From: Petrolisthes cinctipes
Lineage: Eukaryota > Arthropoda > Malacostraca > Decapoda > Porcellanidae
NCBI GenBank assembly: GCA_033782935.1
Contig: JAWQEG010000292.1
Coordinates: 1,050,001 to 1,114,000 of the forward strand
Direction of reading: 5' to 3'
Length of the DNA: 64,000 nucleotides
Below, in pieces: positions 35,624-48,967 of the stretch; the stretch's first letter is position 1; every line of letters starts with the position of its first letter. Position numbers and translations under genes: made by a program. The notes below the pieces were generated by a model. The model was given only the letters and a program-made list of their open reading frames with translations, was not told the DNA's origin and ran no database searches.

Positions 35624-37624
35624 GTGTTAGAGTATTTTCAAAATACAGGCCCAAAACATTCTGAAAATCGATATTTTAGATGCCCAAAGTCAATATGTGC
35701 ATGTATCTTCTGTACCCGTTTATATCTCAAATTCAGGCTCAAAACACCCGAAAATTCAATATTTTGGGGTCCCAGAAGCAATCTGTACATGCCTACACAG
35801 TGCTAGAATATTTTCAAAATATAGGCTAAAAACATGCTAAAAATCGACATTTTAGGTGCCAAAAAATCGATATCTCAAATTCAGTCCCAAAACACCCGAA
35901 AATTCGATATTTAGAGGTCCCAGAAGGTATCTGTACATGCCTACTCCGTGTTAGAGTATTTTCAACATACAGGCCAAAAACATACTGAAAATCGATCTTT
36001 TAGGTGCCCAAAAGTCGATATGTGCATGCATCTTCTGTACCCGTTTATATCTCAAATTCTGGCCCTAAACACCCGAAAATTCGATATTTTGGGGTCCCAG
36101 AAGCGATCTGTACATGCCTACTCCGTGTTAGAGTATTTTCAAAATACAGGCCCAAAACATGCTGAAAATCGATATTTTAGATGCCCAAAGTCAATATGTG
36201 CATGTATCTTCTGTACCCGATTATATCTCAAATTCAGACTCAAAACACCCGAAAATTCAATATTTTGGGGTCCCAGAAGCAATTTGTACATGCCTACTCA
36301 GTGCTAGAATATTTTCAAAATATAGGCTAAAAACATGCTAAAAATCGATCTTTTAGGTGCCAAAAAGTCGATATCTCAAATTCAGTCCCAAAACACCCGA
36401 AAATTCGATATTTAGGGGTCCCAGAAGCGATCTGTACATGCCTACTCCGTGTTAGAGTATTTTCAAAATACATGCTCAAAACATACTGAAAATCGATCTT
36501 TTAGGTGCACAAAAGTCGATATGTGCATGCATCTTCAGTACCCGTTTATATCTCAAATTCAGGCTCAAAACACCCGAAAATTCAATATTTTGGGGTCCCA
36601 GAAGCAATCTGTACATGACTACTCAGTGTTAGAGTATTTTCAAAATACAGGCCCAAAACATGCTGAAAATCGATATTTTAGATGCCCAAAGTCAATATGT
36701 GCATGTATCTTCTGTACCCGTTTATATCTCAAATTTAGGCTCAAAACACCCGAAAATTCAATATTTTGGGGTCCCAGAAGCAATCTGTACATGTACACAG
36801 TGCTAGAATATTTTCAAAATATAGGCTAAAAACATGCTGAAAATCGATATTTTAGGTGCCAAAAAATCGATATCTCAAATTCAGTCCCAAAACACCCGAA
36901 AATTCGATATTTAGAGGTCCCAGAAGGTATCTGTACATGCCTACTCCGTGTTAGAGTATTTTCAAAATACAGGCCAAAAACATACTGAAAATCGATCTTT
37001 TAGGTGCCCAAAAGTCGATATGTGCATGCATCTTCTGTACCCGTTTATATCTCAAATTCTGGCCCTAAACACCCGAAAATTCGATAATTTGGGGTCCCAG
37101 AAGCGATCTGTACATGCCTACTCCGTGTTAGAGTATTTTCAAAATACAGGCCAAAAACATACTGAAAATCGATCTTTTAGGTGCCCAAAAGTCGATATGT
37201 GCATGCATCTTCTGTACCCGTTTATATCTCAAATTCTGGCCCTAAACACCCGAAAATTCGATAATTTGGGGTCCCAGAAGCGATCTGTACATGCCTACTC
37301 CGTGTTAGAGTATTTTCAAAATACAGGCCCAAAACATGCTGAAAATCGATATTTTAGATGCCCAAAGTCAATATGTGCATGTATCTTCTGTACCCGTTTA
37401 TATCTCAAATTCAGGCTCAAAACACCCGAAAACTCAATATTTTGGGGTCCCAGAAGCAATCTGTAAATGCCTACTCAGTGCTAGAATATTTTCAAAATAT
37501 AAGCTAAATTTAAACATGCTAAAAATCGATCTTTTAGGTGCCAAAAAGTCGATATCTCAAATTCAGTCCCAAAACACCCGAAAATTCGATATATAGGGGT
37601 CCCAGAAGCGATCTGTACTACTCC
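35624..37624 (+). repeat. 2,006-bp tandem duplication, copy 2
   Basis: Monomer starts 35624, 35800, 35948, 36125, 36301, 36449, 36626, 36800, 36948, 37125, 37302 and 37478, in the same order as copy 1 and with every private variant repeated. It ends with a 6-bp loss (ctgtactactccg instead of ctgtacatgcctactccg) next to the right breakpoint. Such identity over 2 kb means a very recent event or an assembly duplication. Confidence 0.93.
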
Positions 37625-38479
37625 GTGTTAGAGTATTTTCAAAATACAGGCCAAAAACATACTGAAAATCGATCTTTTAGGTGCCCAAAAGTCGATATGT
37701 GCATGCATCTTCTGTACCCGTTTATATCTCAAATTCTGGCCCTAAACACCCAAAAATTCGATATTTTGGGGTCCCAGAAGCGATCTGTACATGCCTACTC
37801 CGTGTTAGAGTATTTTCAAAATTCAGGCCCAAAAACATGCTGAAAATCGATATTTTTGGTGCCCAAAGTCAATATGTGCATGTATCTTCTGTACCCGTTT
37901 ATATCTCAAATTCAGGCTCAAAACACCCGAAAATTCAATATTTTGGGGTCCCAGAAGGAATCTGTACATGCCTAACCAGTGCTAGAATATTTTCAAAATA
38001 TAGGCTAAAAACATGCTAAAAATCGACATTTTAGGTGCCAAAAAATCGATATCTCGAATTCAGTCCCAAAACACCCGAAAATTCGATATTTAGAGGTCCC
38101 AGAAGGTATCTGTACATGCCTACTCCGTGTTAGAGTATTTTCAAAATACAGGTCAAAAACATACTGAAAATCGATCTTTTAGGTGCCCAAAAGTCGATAT
38201 GTGCTTGCATCTTCTGTACCCGTTTATATCTCAAATTCTGGCCCTAAACACCCGAAAATTCGATATTTTGGGGTCCCAGAAGCGATCTGTACATGCCTAC
38301 TCCGTGTTAGAGTATTTTCAAAATTCAGGCCCAAAACATGCTGAAAATCGATATTTTTGGTGACCAAAGTCAATATGTGCATGTATCTTCTGTACCCGTT
38401 TATATCTCAAATTCAGGCTCAAAACACCCGAAAATTCAATATTTTGGGGTCCCAGAAGCAATCTGTACATGCCTACTCA
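37625..38479 (+). repeat. Array segment 14: A1-B1-C1-A1-B1
   Basis: Monomer starts: 37625 A1, 37802 B1 (177 bp, extra A in cccaaaaacatgc), 37979 C1, 38127 A1 (caggtcaaaaac), 38304 B1 (ttggtgaccaaag). Two A1 trimers follow each other. The caggtcaaaaac/ggtgaccaaag trimer is shared with 54136. Confidence 0.9.
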
Positions 38480-41400
38480 GTGCTAGAATATTTTCAAAAT
38501 ATAGGCTAAAAACATGCTAAAAATCGATCTTTTAGGTGCCAAAAAGTCGATATCTCAAATTCAGTCCCAAAACACCCGAAAATTCGATATTTAGGGGTCC
38601 CAGAAGCGATCTGTACATGCCTACTCCGTGTTAGAGTATTTTCAAAATACATGCTCAAAACATACTGAAAATAGATCTTTTAGGTGCATAAAAGTCGATA
38701 TGTGCATGCATCTTCAGTACCCGTTTATATCTTAAATTCAGGCTCAAAACACCCGAAAATTCAATATTTTGGGGTCCCAGAAGCAATCTGTACATGCCTA
38801 CTCAGTGTTAGAGTATTTTCAAAATACAGGCCCAAAACATGCTGAAAATCGATATTTTAGATGCCCAAAGTCAATATGTGCATGTATCTTCTGTACCCGT
38901 TTATATCTCAATTTCAGGCTCAAGACACCCGAAAATTCAATATTTTGGGGTCCCAGAAGCAATCTGTACATGCCTACTCAGTGCTAGAATATTTTCAAAA
39001 TATAGGCTAAAAACATGCTAAATTAAATCGACATTTTAGGTGCCAAAAAGTCGATATCTCAAATTCAGTCCCAAAACACCCGAAAATTCGATATTTAGAG
39101 GTCCCAGAAGGTATCTGTACATGCCTACTCCGTGTTAGAGTATTTTCAAAATACATGCTCAAAACATACTGAAAATCGATCTTTTAGGTGCACAAAAGAC
39201 GATATGTGCATGCATCTTCAGTACCCGTTTATATCTCAAATTCAGGCTCAAAACACCCGAAAATTCAATATTTTGGGGTCCCAGAAGCAATCTGTACATG
39301 CCTACACAGTGTTAGAGTATTTTCAAAATACAGGCCCAAAACATGCTGAAAATCGATATTTTAGATGCCCAAAGTCAATATGTGCATGTATCATCTGTAC
39401 CCGTTTATATCTCAAATTCAGGCTCAAAACACCCGAAAATTCAATATTTTGGGGTCCCAGAAGCAATCTGTACATGCCTACTCAGTGCTAGAATATTTTC
39501 AAAATATAGGCTAAAAATATGCTAAAAATCGATCATTTAGGTGCCAAAAAGTCGATATCTCAAATTCAGTCCCAAAACACCCGAAAATTCGATATTTAGG
39601 GGTTCCAGAAGCGATCTGTACATGCCTACTCCGTGTTAGAGTATTTTCAAAATACATGCTCAAAACATACTGAAAATCGATCTTTTAGGTGCACAAAAGT
39701 CGATATGTGCATGCATCTTCAGTACCCGTTTATATCTCAAATTCAGGCTCAAAACACCCGAAAATTCAATATTTTGGGGTCCCAGAAGCAATCTGTACAT
39801 GCCTACTCAGTGTTAGAGTATTTTCAAAATACAGGCCCAAAACTTGCTGAAAATCGATATTTTAGATGCCCAAAGTCAATATGTGCATGTATCTTCTGTA
39901 CCCGTTATATCTCAAATTCAGGCTCAAAACACCCGAAAATTCAATATTTTGGGTTCCCAGAATCAATCTGTACATGCCTACACAGTGCTAGAATATTTTT
40001 TAAAATATAGGCTAAAAACATGCTGAAAATCGATATTTTAGGTGCCAAAAAATCGAAATCTCAAATTCAGTCCCAAAACACCCGAAAATTCGATATTTAG
40101 AGGTCCCAGAAGGTATCTGTACATGCCTACTTCGTGTTAGAGTATTTTCAAAATACAGGCCAAAAACATACTGAAAATCGATCTTTTAGGTGCCCAAAAG
40201 TCGATATGTGCATGCATCTTCTGTACCCGTTTATATCTCAAATTCAGGCTCAAAACACCCGAAAATTCGATATTTTGGGGTCCCAGAAGCGATCTGTACA
40301 TGCCTACTCCGTGTTAGAGTATTTTCAAAATTCAGGCTCAAAACATGCTGATAATCGATATTTTTGGTGCCCAAAGTCAATATGTGCATGTATCTTCTGT
40401 ACCCGTTCATATCTCAAATTCAGGCTCAAAACACCCGAAAATTAGATATTTTGGGGTCCCAGAAGCAATCTGTACATGCCTACTCAGTGCTAGAATATTT
40501 TCAAAATATAGGCTAAACACATGCTAAAAATCGATCTTTCAGGTGCCAAAAAGTCGATATCTCAAATTCAGTACCAAAACACCCGAAAATTCGATATTTA
40601 GGGGTCCCAGAAGCGATCTGTACATGCCTACTCCTTGTTAGAGTATTTTCAAAATACATGCTCAAAACATACTGAAAATCGATCTTTTAGGTGCACAAAA
40701 GTCGATATGTGCATGCATCTTCAGTACCCGTTTATATCTCAAATTCAGGCTCAAAACACCCGAAAATTCAATATTTTGGGGTCCCAGAAGCAATCTGTAC
40801 AGTGCTAGAATATTTTCAAAATTTAGGATAAAAACATGCTAAAAATCGATCTTTTAGGTGCCAAAAAGTCGATATCTCAAATTCAGTCCCAAAACACCCG
40901 AAAATTCGATATTTAGGGGTCCCAGAAGCGATCTGTACATGCCTACTCCGTGTTAGAGTATTTTCAAAATACATGCTCAAAACATACTGAAAATCGATCT
41001 TTTAGGTGCACAAAAGTCGATATGTGCATGCATCTTCAGTACCCGTTTATATCTCAAATTCAGGCTGAAAGCACCCGAAAATTCAATATTTTGGGGTCCC
41101 AGAAGCAATCTGTACATGCCTACTCAGTGTTAGAGTATTTTCAAAATACAGGCCCAAAACATTCTGAAAATCGATATTTTAGATGCCCAAAGTCAATATG
41201 TGCATGTATCTTCTGTACCCGTTTATATCTCAAATTCAGGCTCAAAACACCCGAAAATTCAATATTTTGGGGTCCCAGAAGCAATCTGTACATGCCTACA
41301 CAGTGCTAGAATATTTTCAAAATATAGGCTAAAAACATGCTAAAAATCGACATTTTAGGTGCCAAAAAATCGATATCTGAAATTCAGTCCCAAAACACCC

Positions 41401-42627
41401 GAAAATTCGATATTTAGAGGTCCCAGAAGGTATCTGTACATGCCTACTCCGTGTTAGAGTATTTTCAACATACAGGCCAAAAACATACTGAAAATCGATC
41501 TTTTAGGTGCCCAAAAGTCGATATGTGCATGCATCTTCTGTACCCGTTTATATCTCAAATTCTGGCCCTAAACACCCGAAAATTCGATATTTTGGGGTCC
41601 CAGAAGCGATCTGTACATGCCTACTCCGTGTTAGAGTATTTTCAAAATACAGGCCCAAAACATGCTGAAAATCGATATTTTAGATGCCCAAAGTCAATAT
41701 GTGCATGTATCTTCTGTACCCGATTATATCTCAAATTCAGACTCAAAACACCCGAAAATTCAATATTTTGGGGTCCCAGAAGCAATTTGTACATGCCTAC
41801 TCAGTGCTAGAATATTTTCAAAATATAGGCTAAAAACATGCTAAAAATCGATCTTTTAGGTGCCAAAAAGTCGATATCTCAAATTCAGTCCCAAAACACC
41901 CGAAAATTCGATATTTAGGGGTCCCAGAAGCGATCTGTACATGCCTACTCCGTGTTAGAGTATTTTCAAAATACATGCTCAAAACATACTGAAAATCGAT
42001 CTTTTAGGTGCACAAAAGTCGATATGTGCATGCATCTTCAGTACCCGTTTATATCTCAAATTCAGGCTCAAAACACCCGAAAATTCAATATTTTGGGGTC
42101 CCAGAAGCAATCTGTACATGACTACTCAGTGTTAGAGTATTTTCAAAATACAGGCCCAAAACATGCTGAAAATCGATATTTTAGATGCCCAAAGTCAATA
42201 TGTGCATGTATCTTCTGTACCCGTTTATATCTCAAATTTAGGCTCAAAACACCCGAAAATTCAATATTTTGGGGTCCCAGAAGCAATCTGTACATGTACA
42301 CAGTGCTAGAATATTTTCAAAATATAGGCTAAAAACATGCTGAAAATCGATATTTTAGGTGCCAAAAAATCGATATCTCAAATTCAGTCCCAAAACACCC
42401 GAAAATTCGATATTTAGAGGTCCCAGAAGGTATCTGTACATGCCTACTCCGTGTTAGAGTATTTTCAAAATACAGGCCAAAAACATACTGAAAATCGATC
42501 TTTTAGGTGCCCAAAAGTCGATATGTGCATGCATCTTCTGTACCCGTTTATATCTCAAATTCTGGCCCTAAACACCCGAAAATTCGATAATTTGGGGTCC
42601 CAGAAGCGATCTGTACATGCCTACTCC
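38374..42627 (+). repeat. Segmental duplication D3, copy 2
   Basis: Partner of 30865-35118. At 39485 it shares aaatatgctaaa and cgatcattt with T1 copy 1 (21666), whereas copy 1 of D3 reads aaatatgataaa and cgatctttt at 31976. So at this site the 39-kb copy keeps the state of the 21-kb copy. Confidence 0.9.
38480..42627 (+). repeat. Array segment 15: second copy of the 31-35 kb block, with T1 copy 3
   Basis: Monomer starts: 38480 C2; 38628 A2, 38805 B2, 38981 C1 (151); 39132 A2, 39309 B2, 39485 C2; 39633 A2, 39810 B2 (175), 39985 C1 (149); 40134 A1, 40311 B1, 40487 C2; 40635 A2 (167), 40802 C2; 40950 A2, 41127 B2, 41303 C1; 41451 A1, 41628 B2, 41804 C2; 41952 A2, 42129 B2 (174), 42303 C1; 42451 A1. 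Here the A1 with cgataatttgg is single, whereas it is doubled at 34942 and 36948. Confidence 0.9.
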
Positions 42628-45600
42628 GTGTTAGAGTATTTTCAAAATACAGGCCCAAAACATGCTGAAAATCGATATTTTAGATGCCCAAAGTCAATAT
42701 GTGCATGTATCTTCTGTACCCGTTTATATCTCAAATTCAGACTCAAAACACCCGAAAATTCAATATTTTGGGGTCCCAGAAGCAATCTGTACATGCCCAC
42801 TCAGTGCTAGAATATTTTCAAAATATAGGCTAAAAACATGCTAAAAATCGATCTTTTAGGTGCCAAAAAGTCTATATCTCAAATTCAGTCCCAAAACACC
42901 CGAAAATTCGATATTTAGGGGTCCCAGAAGCGATCTGTACATGCCTACTCCGTGTTAGAGTATTTTCAAAATACATGCTCAAAACATACTGAAAATCGAT
43001 CTTTTAGGTGCACAAAAGTCGATATGTGCATGCATCTTCTGTACCCGTTTATATCTCAAATTCAGGCTCAAAACACCCGAAAATTCAATATTTTGGGGTC
43101 CCAGAAGCAATCTGTACATGCCTACTCAGTGTTAGAGTATTTTCAAAATGCAGGCCCAAAACATGCTGAAAATCGATATTTTAGATGCCCAAAGTCAATA
43201 TGTGCATGTATCTTCTGTACCCGTTTATATCTCAAATTCAGGCTCAAAACACCCGAAAATTCTATATTTTGGGGTCCCAGAAGCAATCTGTACATGCCTA
43301 CACAGTGCTAGAATATTTTCAAAATATAGGCTAAAAACATGCTAAAAATCGACATTTTAGGTGCCAAAAAATCGATATATCAAATTCAGTCCCAAAACAC
43401 CCGAAAAATCGATATTTAGAGGTCTCAGAAGATCTGTACATGCCTACTCCGTGTTAGAGTATTTTCAAAATACAGGCCAAAAACATACTGAAAATCGATC
43501 TTTTAGGTGCCCAAAAGTCGATATGTGCATGCATCTTCTGTACCCGTTTATATCTCAAATTCTGGCCCTAAACACCCGAAAATTCGATATTTTGGGGTCC
43601 CAGAAGCGATCTGTACATGCCTACTCCGTGTTAGAGTATTTTCAAAATTCAGGCCCAAAACATGCTGAAAATCGATATTTTTGGTGCCTAAAGTCAATAT
43701 GTGCATGTATCTTCTGTACCCGTTTATATCTCAAATTCAGGCTCAAAACACCCGACAATTCAATATTTTGGGGTCCCAGAAGCAATCTGTACATGCCTAC
43801 TCAGTGCTAGAATATTTTCAAAATATAGGCTAAAAACATGCTAAAAATCGATCTTTTAGGTGCCAAAAAGTCGATATCTCAAATTCAGTCCCAAAACACC
43901 CGAAAATTCGATATTATGGGGTCCCAGAAGCGATCTGTACATGCCTACTCCGTGTTAGAGTATTTTCAAAATACATGCTCAAAACATACTGAAAATCGAT
44001 CTTTTAGGTGCACAAAAGTCAATATGTGCATGCATCTTCTGTACCCGTTTATATCTCAAATTCAGGCTCAAAACACCAGAAAATTCAATATTTTGGGGTC
44101 CCAGAAGCAATCTGTACATGCCTACACAGTGCTAGAATATTTTCAAAATATAGGCTAAAAACATGCTAAAAATCGACATTTTAGGTGCCAAAAAATCGAT
44201 ATATCAAATTCAGTCCCAAAACACCCGAAAAATCGATATTTAGAGGTCCCAGAAGGTATCTGTACATGCCTACTCCGTGTTAGAGTATTTTCAAAATATA
44301 GGCCAAAAACATACTGAAAATCGATCTTTTAGGTGCCCAAAAGTCGATATGTGCATGCATCTTCTGTACCCGTTTATATCTCAAATTCTGGCCCTAAACA
44401 CCCGAAAATTCGATATTTTGGGGTCCCAGAACCGATCTGTACATGCCTACTCCGTGTTAGAGTATTTTCAAAATTCAGGCCCAAAACATGCTGAAAATCG
44501 ATATTTTTGGTGCCTAAAGTCAATATGTGCATGTATCTTCTGTACCCGTTTATATCTCAAATTCAGGCTCAAAACACCCGAAAATTCAATATTTTGGGGT
44601 CCCAGAAGCAATCTGTACATGCCTACTCAGTGCTAGAATATTTTCAAAATATAGGCTAAAAACATGCTAAAAATCGATCTTTTAGGTGCCAAAAAGTCGA
44701 TATCTCAAATTCAGTCCCAAAACACCCGAAAATTCGATATTTAGGGGTCCCAGAAGCGATCTGTACATGCCTACTCCGTGTTAGAGTATTTTCAAAATAC
44801 ATGCTCAAAACATACTGAAAATAGATCTTTTAGGTGCACAAAAGTCGATATGTGCATGCATCTTCAGTACCCGTTTATATCTCAAATTCAGGCTCAAAAC
44901 ACCCGAAAATTCAATATTTTGGGGTCCCAGAAGCAATCTGTACATGCCTACTCAGTGTTAGAGTATTTTCAAAATACAGGCCCAAAACATGCTGAAAATC
45001 GATATTTTAGATGCCCAAAGTCAATATGTGCATGTATCTTCTGTACCCGTTTATATCTCAAATTCAGGCTCAAAACACCCGAAAATTCAATATTTTGGGG
45101 TCCCAGAAGCAATCTGTACATGCCTACTCAGTGCTAGAATATTTTCAAAATATAGGCTAAAAACATGCTAAAAATCGATCTTTTATGTGCCAAAAAGTCG
45201 ATATCTCAAATTCAGTCCCAAAACACCCGAAAATTCGATATTTAGGGGTCCCAGAAGCGATCTGTACATGCCTACTCCGTGTTAGAGTATTTTAAAAATA
45301 CATGCTCAAAACATACTGAAAATCGATCTTTTAGGTGCACAAAAGTCGATATGTGCATGCATCTTCAGTACCCGTTTATATCTCAAATTCAGGCTCAAAA
45401 CACCCGAAAATTCAATATTTTGGGGTCCCAGAAGCAATCTGTACATGCCTACTCAGTGTTAGAGTATTTTCAAAATACAGGCCCAAAACATGCTGAAAAT
45501 CGATATTTTAGATGCCCAAAGTCAATATGTGCATGTATCTTCTGTACCCGTTTATATCTCAATTTCAGGCTCAAAACACCCGAAAATTCAATATTTTGGG

Positions 45601-47461
45601 GTCCCAGAAGCAATCTGTACATGCCTACACAGTGCTAGAATATTTTCAAAATATAGGCTAAAAACATGCTAAATTAAATCGACATTTTATGTGCCAAAAA
45701 ATCGATATCTCAAATTCAGTCCCAAAACACCCGAAAATTCGATATTTAGAGGTCCCAGAAGGTATCTGTACATGCCTACTCAGTGTTAGAGTATTTTCAA
45801 AATACAGGCCAAAAACATACTGAAAATCGATCTTTTAGGTGCCCAAAAGTCGATATGTGCATGCATCTTCTGTACCCGTTTATATCTCAAATTCTGGCCC
45901 TAAACACCCGAAAATTCGATATTTTGGGGTCCCAGAAGCGATCTGTACATGCCTACTCCGTGTTAGAGTATTTTCAAAATTCAGGCCCAAAACATGCTGA
46001 AAATCGATATTTTTGGTGCCCAAAGTCAATATGTGCATGTATCTTCTGTACCCGTTTATATCTCAAATTCAGGCTCAAAACACCCGAAAATTCAATATTT
46101 TTGGGTCCCAGAAGCAATCTGTACATGCCAACTCAGTGCTAGAATATATTCAAAATATAGGCTAAAAACATGCTAAAAATCGATCTTTTAGGTGCCAAAA
46201 AGTCGATATCTCAAATTCAGTCCCAAAACACTCGAAAATTCGATATTTAGGGGTCCCAAAAGCGATCTGTACATGCCTACTCCGTGTTAGAGTATTTTCA
46301 AAATACATGCTCAAAACATACTGAAAATCGATCTTTTAGGTGCACAAAAGTCGATATGTGCATGCATCTTCAGTACCCGTTTATATCTCAAATTCAGGCT
46401 CAAAACACCCGAAAATTCGATATTTTTGGGTCCCAGAATCGATCTGTACATGCCTACTCCGTGTTAGAGTATTTTCAAAATTCAGGCCCAAAACATGCTG
46501 AAAATCGATATTTTTGGTGCCCAAAGTCAAAATGTGAATGTATCTTCTGTACCCGTTTATATCTCAAATTCAGGCTCAAAACACCCTAAAATTCAATATT
46601 TTGGGGTCCCAGAAGCAATCTGTACATGCCTACTCAGTGCTAGAATATTTTCAAAATATAGGCTAAAAACATGCTAAAAATCGATCTTTTAGGTGCCAAA
46701 AAGTCGATATCTCAAATTCAGTCCCAAAACACCCGAAAATTCGATATTTAGGGGTCCCAGAAGCGATCAGTACATGCCTACTCCGTGTTAGAGTATTTTC
46801 AAAATTCAGGCCCAAAACATGCTGCAAATCGATCTTTTAGGTGCCCAAAGTCGATATGTGCATGTATCTTCTGTACCCGTTTATATCTCAAATTCAGGCT
46901 CAAAACACCCGAAAATTCAATATTTTGGGGTGCCAGAAGCAATCTGTACATGCCAACTCAGTGCTAGAATATTTTCAAAATATAGGCTAAAAACATGCTA
47001 AAAATCGATCTTTTAGGTGCCAAAAAGTCGATATCTCAAATTCAGTCCCAAAACACCCGAAAATTCGATATTTAGGGGTCCCAGAAGCGATCTGTACATG
47101 CCTACTCCGTGTTAGAGTATTTTCAAAATACATGCTCAAAACATACTGAAAATCGATCTTTTAGGTGCACAAAAGTCGATATGTGCATGCATCTTCAGTA
47201 CCCGTTTATATCTCAAATTCAGGCTCAAAACACCCGAAAATTCAATATTTTGGGGTCCCAGAAGCAATCTGTACATGCCTACTCAGTGTTAGAGTATTTT
47301 CAAAATACAGGCCCAAAACATGCTGAAAATCGATATTTTAGATGCCCAAAGTCAATATGTGCATGTATCTTCTGTACCCGTTTATATCTCAAATTCAGGC
47401 TCAAAACACTCGAAAATTCAATATTTTGGGGTCCCAGAAGCAATCTGTACATGCCTACTCA
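42628..47461 (+). repeat. Array segment 16: copy of 24.1-29.1 kb with one monomer missing
   Basis: Monomer starts: 42628 B2, 42804 C2; 42952 A2, 43129 B2, 43305 C1 (146 bp); 43451 A1, 43628 B1, 43804 C2; 43952 A2, 44129 C1; 44277 A1, 44454 B1, 44630 C2; 44778 A2, 44955 B2, 45131 C2; 45279 A2, 45456 B2, 45632 C1 (151); 45783 A1, 45960 B1, 46136 C2; 46284 A2/A1, 46461 B1, 46637 C2; 46785 B1*, 46961 C2; 47109 A2, 47286 B2. The offset to the left copy falls from about 18,494 to 18,318 at 43952, exactly one 176-bp B2. Confidence 0.92.
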
Positions 47462-48614
47462 GTGCTAGAATATTTTCAAAATACAGGCCCAAAACATGCT
47501 GAAAATCGATATTTTAGATGCCCAAAGTCAATATGTGCATGTATCTTCTGTACCCGTTTATATCTCAATTTCAGGCTCAAAACACCCGAAAATTCAATAT
47601 TTTGGGGTCCCAGAAGTAATCTGTACATGCCTACACAGTGCTAGAATATTTTCAAAATATAGGTTAAAAACATGCTAAATTTTAATCGACATTTTATGTG
47701 CCAAAAAATCGATATCTCAAATTCAGTCCCAAAACACCCGAAAATTCGATATTTAGAGGTCCCAGAAGGTATCTGTACATGCCTACTCCGTGTTAGAGTA
47801 TTTTAAAAATACAGGCCAAAAACATACTGAAAATCGATCTTTTAGGTGCCCAAAAGTCGATATGTGCATGCATCTTCTGTACCCGTTTATATCTCAAATT
47901 CTGGCCCTAAACACCCGAAAATTCGATATTTTGGGGTCCCAGAAGCGATCTGTACATGCCTACTCCGTGTTAGAGTATTTTCAAAATTCAGGCCCAAAAC
48001 ATGCTGAAAATCGATATTTTTGGTGCCCAAAGTCAATATGTGAATGTATCTACTGTACCCGTTTATATCTCAAATTCAGGCTCAAAACACCCGAAAATTC
48101 AATATTTTGGGGTCCCAGAAGCAATCTGTACATGCCTACTCAGTGCTAGAATATTTTCAAAATATAGGCTAAAAACATGCTAAAAATCGATCTTTTAGGT
48201 GCCAAAAAGTCGATATCTCAAATTCAGTCCCAAAACACCCGAAAATTCGATATTTAGGGGTCCCAGAAGCGATCAGTACATGCCTACTCCGTGTTAGAGT
48301 ATTTTCAAAATTCAGGCCCAAAACATGCTGAAAATCGATCTTTTAGGTGCCCAAAGTCGATATGTGCATGTATCTTCTGTACCCGTTTATATCTCAAATT
48401 CAGGCTCAAAACACCCGAAAATTCAATATTTTGGGGTGCCAGAAGCAATCTGTACATGCCAACTCAGTGCTAGAATAATTTCAAAATATAGGCTAAAAAC
48501 ATGCTAAAAATCGATCTTTTAGGTGCCAAAAAGTCGATATCTCAAATTCAGTCCAAAAACACCCGAAAATTCGATATTTAGGGGTCCCAGAAGCGATCTG
48601 TACATGCCTACTCC

Positions 48615-48791
48615 GTGTTAGAGTATTTTCAAAATACATGCTCAAAACATACTGAAAATCGATCTTTTAGGTGCACAAAAGTCGATATGTGCATGCATCT
48701 TCAGTACCCGTTTATATCTCAAATTCAGGCTCAAAACACCCGAAAATTCAATATTTTGGGGTCCCAGAAGCAATCTGTACATGCCTACTCA
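48615..48791 (+). repeat. Reference monomer A2 (177 bp)
   Basis: Clean example of sub-type A2: catgctcaaaacatactg, gatcttttaggtgcacaaaa, cttcagtaccc, then a B-like second half (caggctcaaaacacccg, ttcaatatt, gcaatctg). Its second half is therefore closer to B than to A1, which suggests A2 or A1 arose by partial conversion. It normally follows C2 and precedes B2. Confidence 0.93.
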
Positions 48792-48967
48792 GTGTTAGAG
48801 TATTTTCAAAATACAGGCCCAAAACATGCTGAAAATCGATATTTTAGATGCCCAAAGTCAATATGTGCATGTATCTTCTGTACCCGTTTATATCTCAAAT
48901 TCAGGCTCAAAACACCCGAAAATTCAATATTTTGGGGTCCCAGAAGCAATCTGTACATGCCTACTCA
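48792..48967 (+). repeat. Reference monomer B2 (176 bp)
   Basis: Clean example of sub-type B2: acaggcccaaaacatgctg, gatattttagatgcccaaag, gtcaatatgtgcatgtatc and a second half like B1. The tttagatgcc versus tttttggtgcc difference is the most reliable B1/B2 marker. In the canonical HOR it lies between A2 and C1. Confidence 0.93.
48814..48901 (+). repeat. 88-bp half-repeat, copy H2
   Basis: First of two adjacent 88-bp segments that align without gaps to each other (57 of 88 bases identical by hand count). It starts caggcccaaaacatgctg and ends tatatctcaaatt. Its partner is at 48902-48989. About 65% identity is well above the 25-30% expected for unrelated DNA of this composition, so the 176-bp monomer looks like an ancient dimer. 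Confidence 0.7.
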
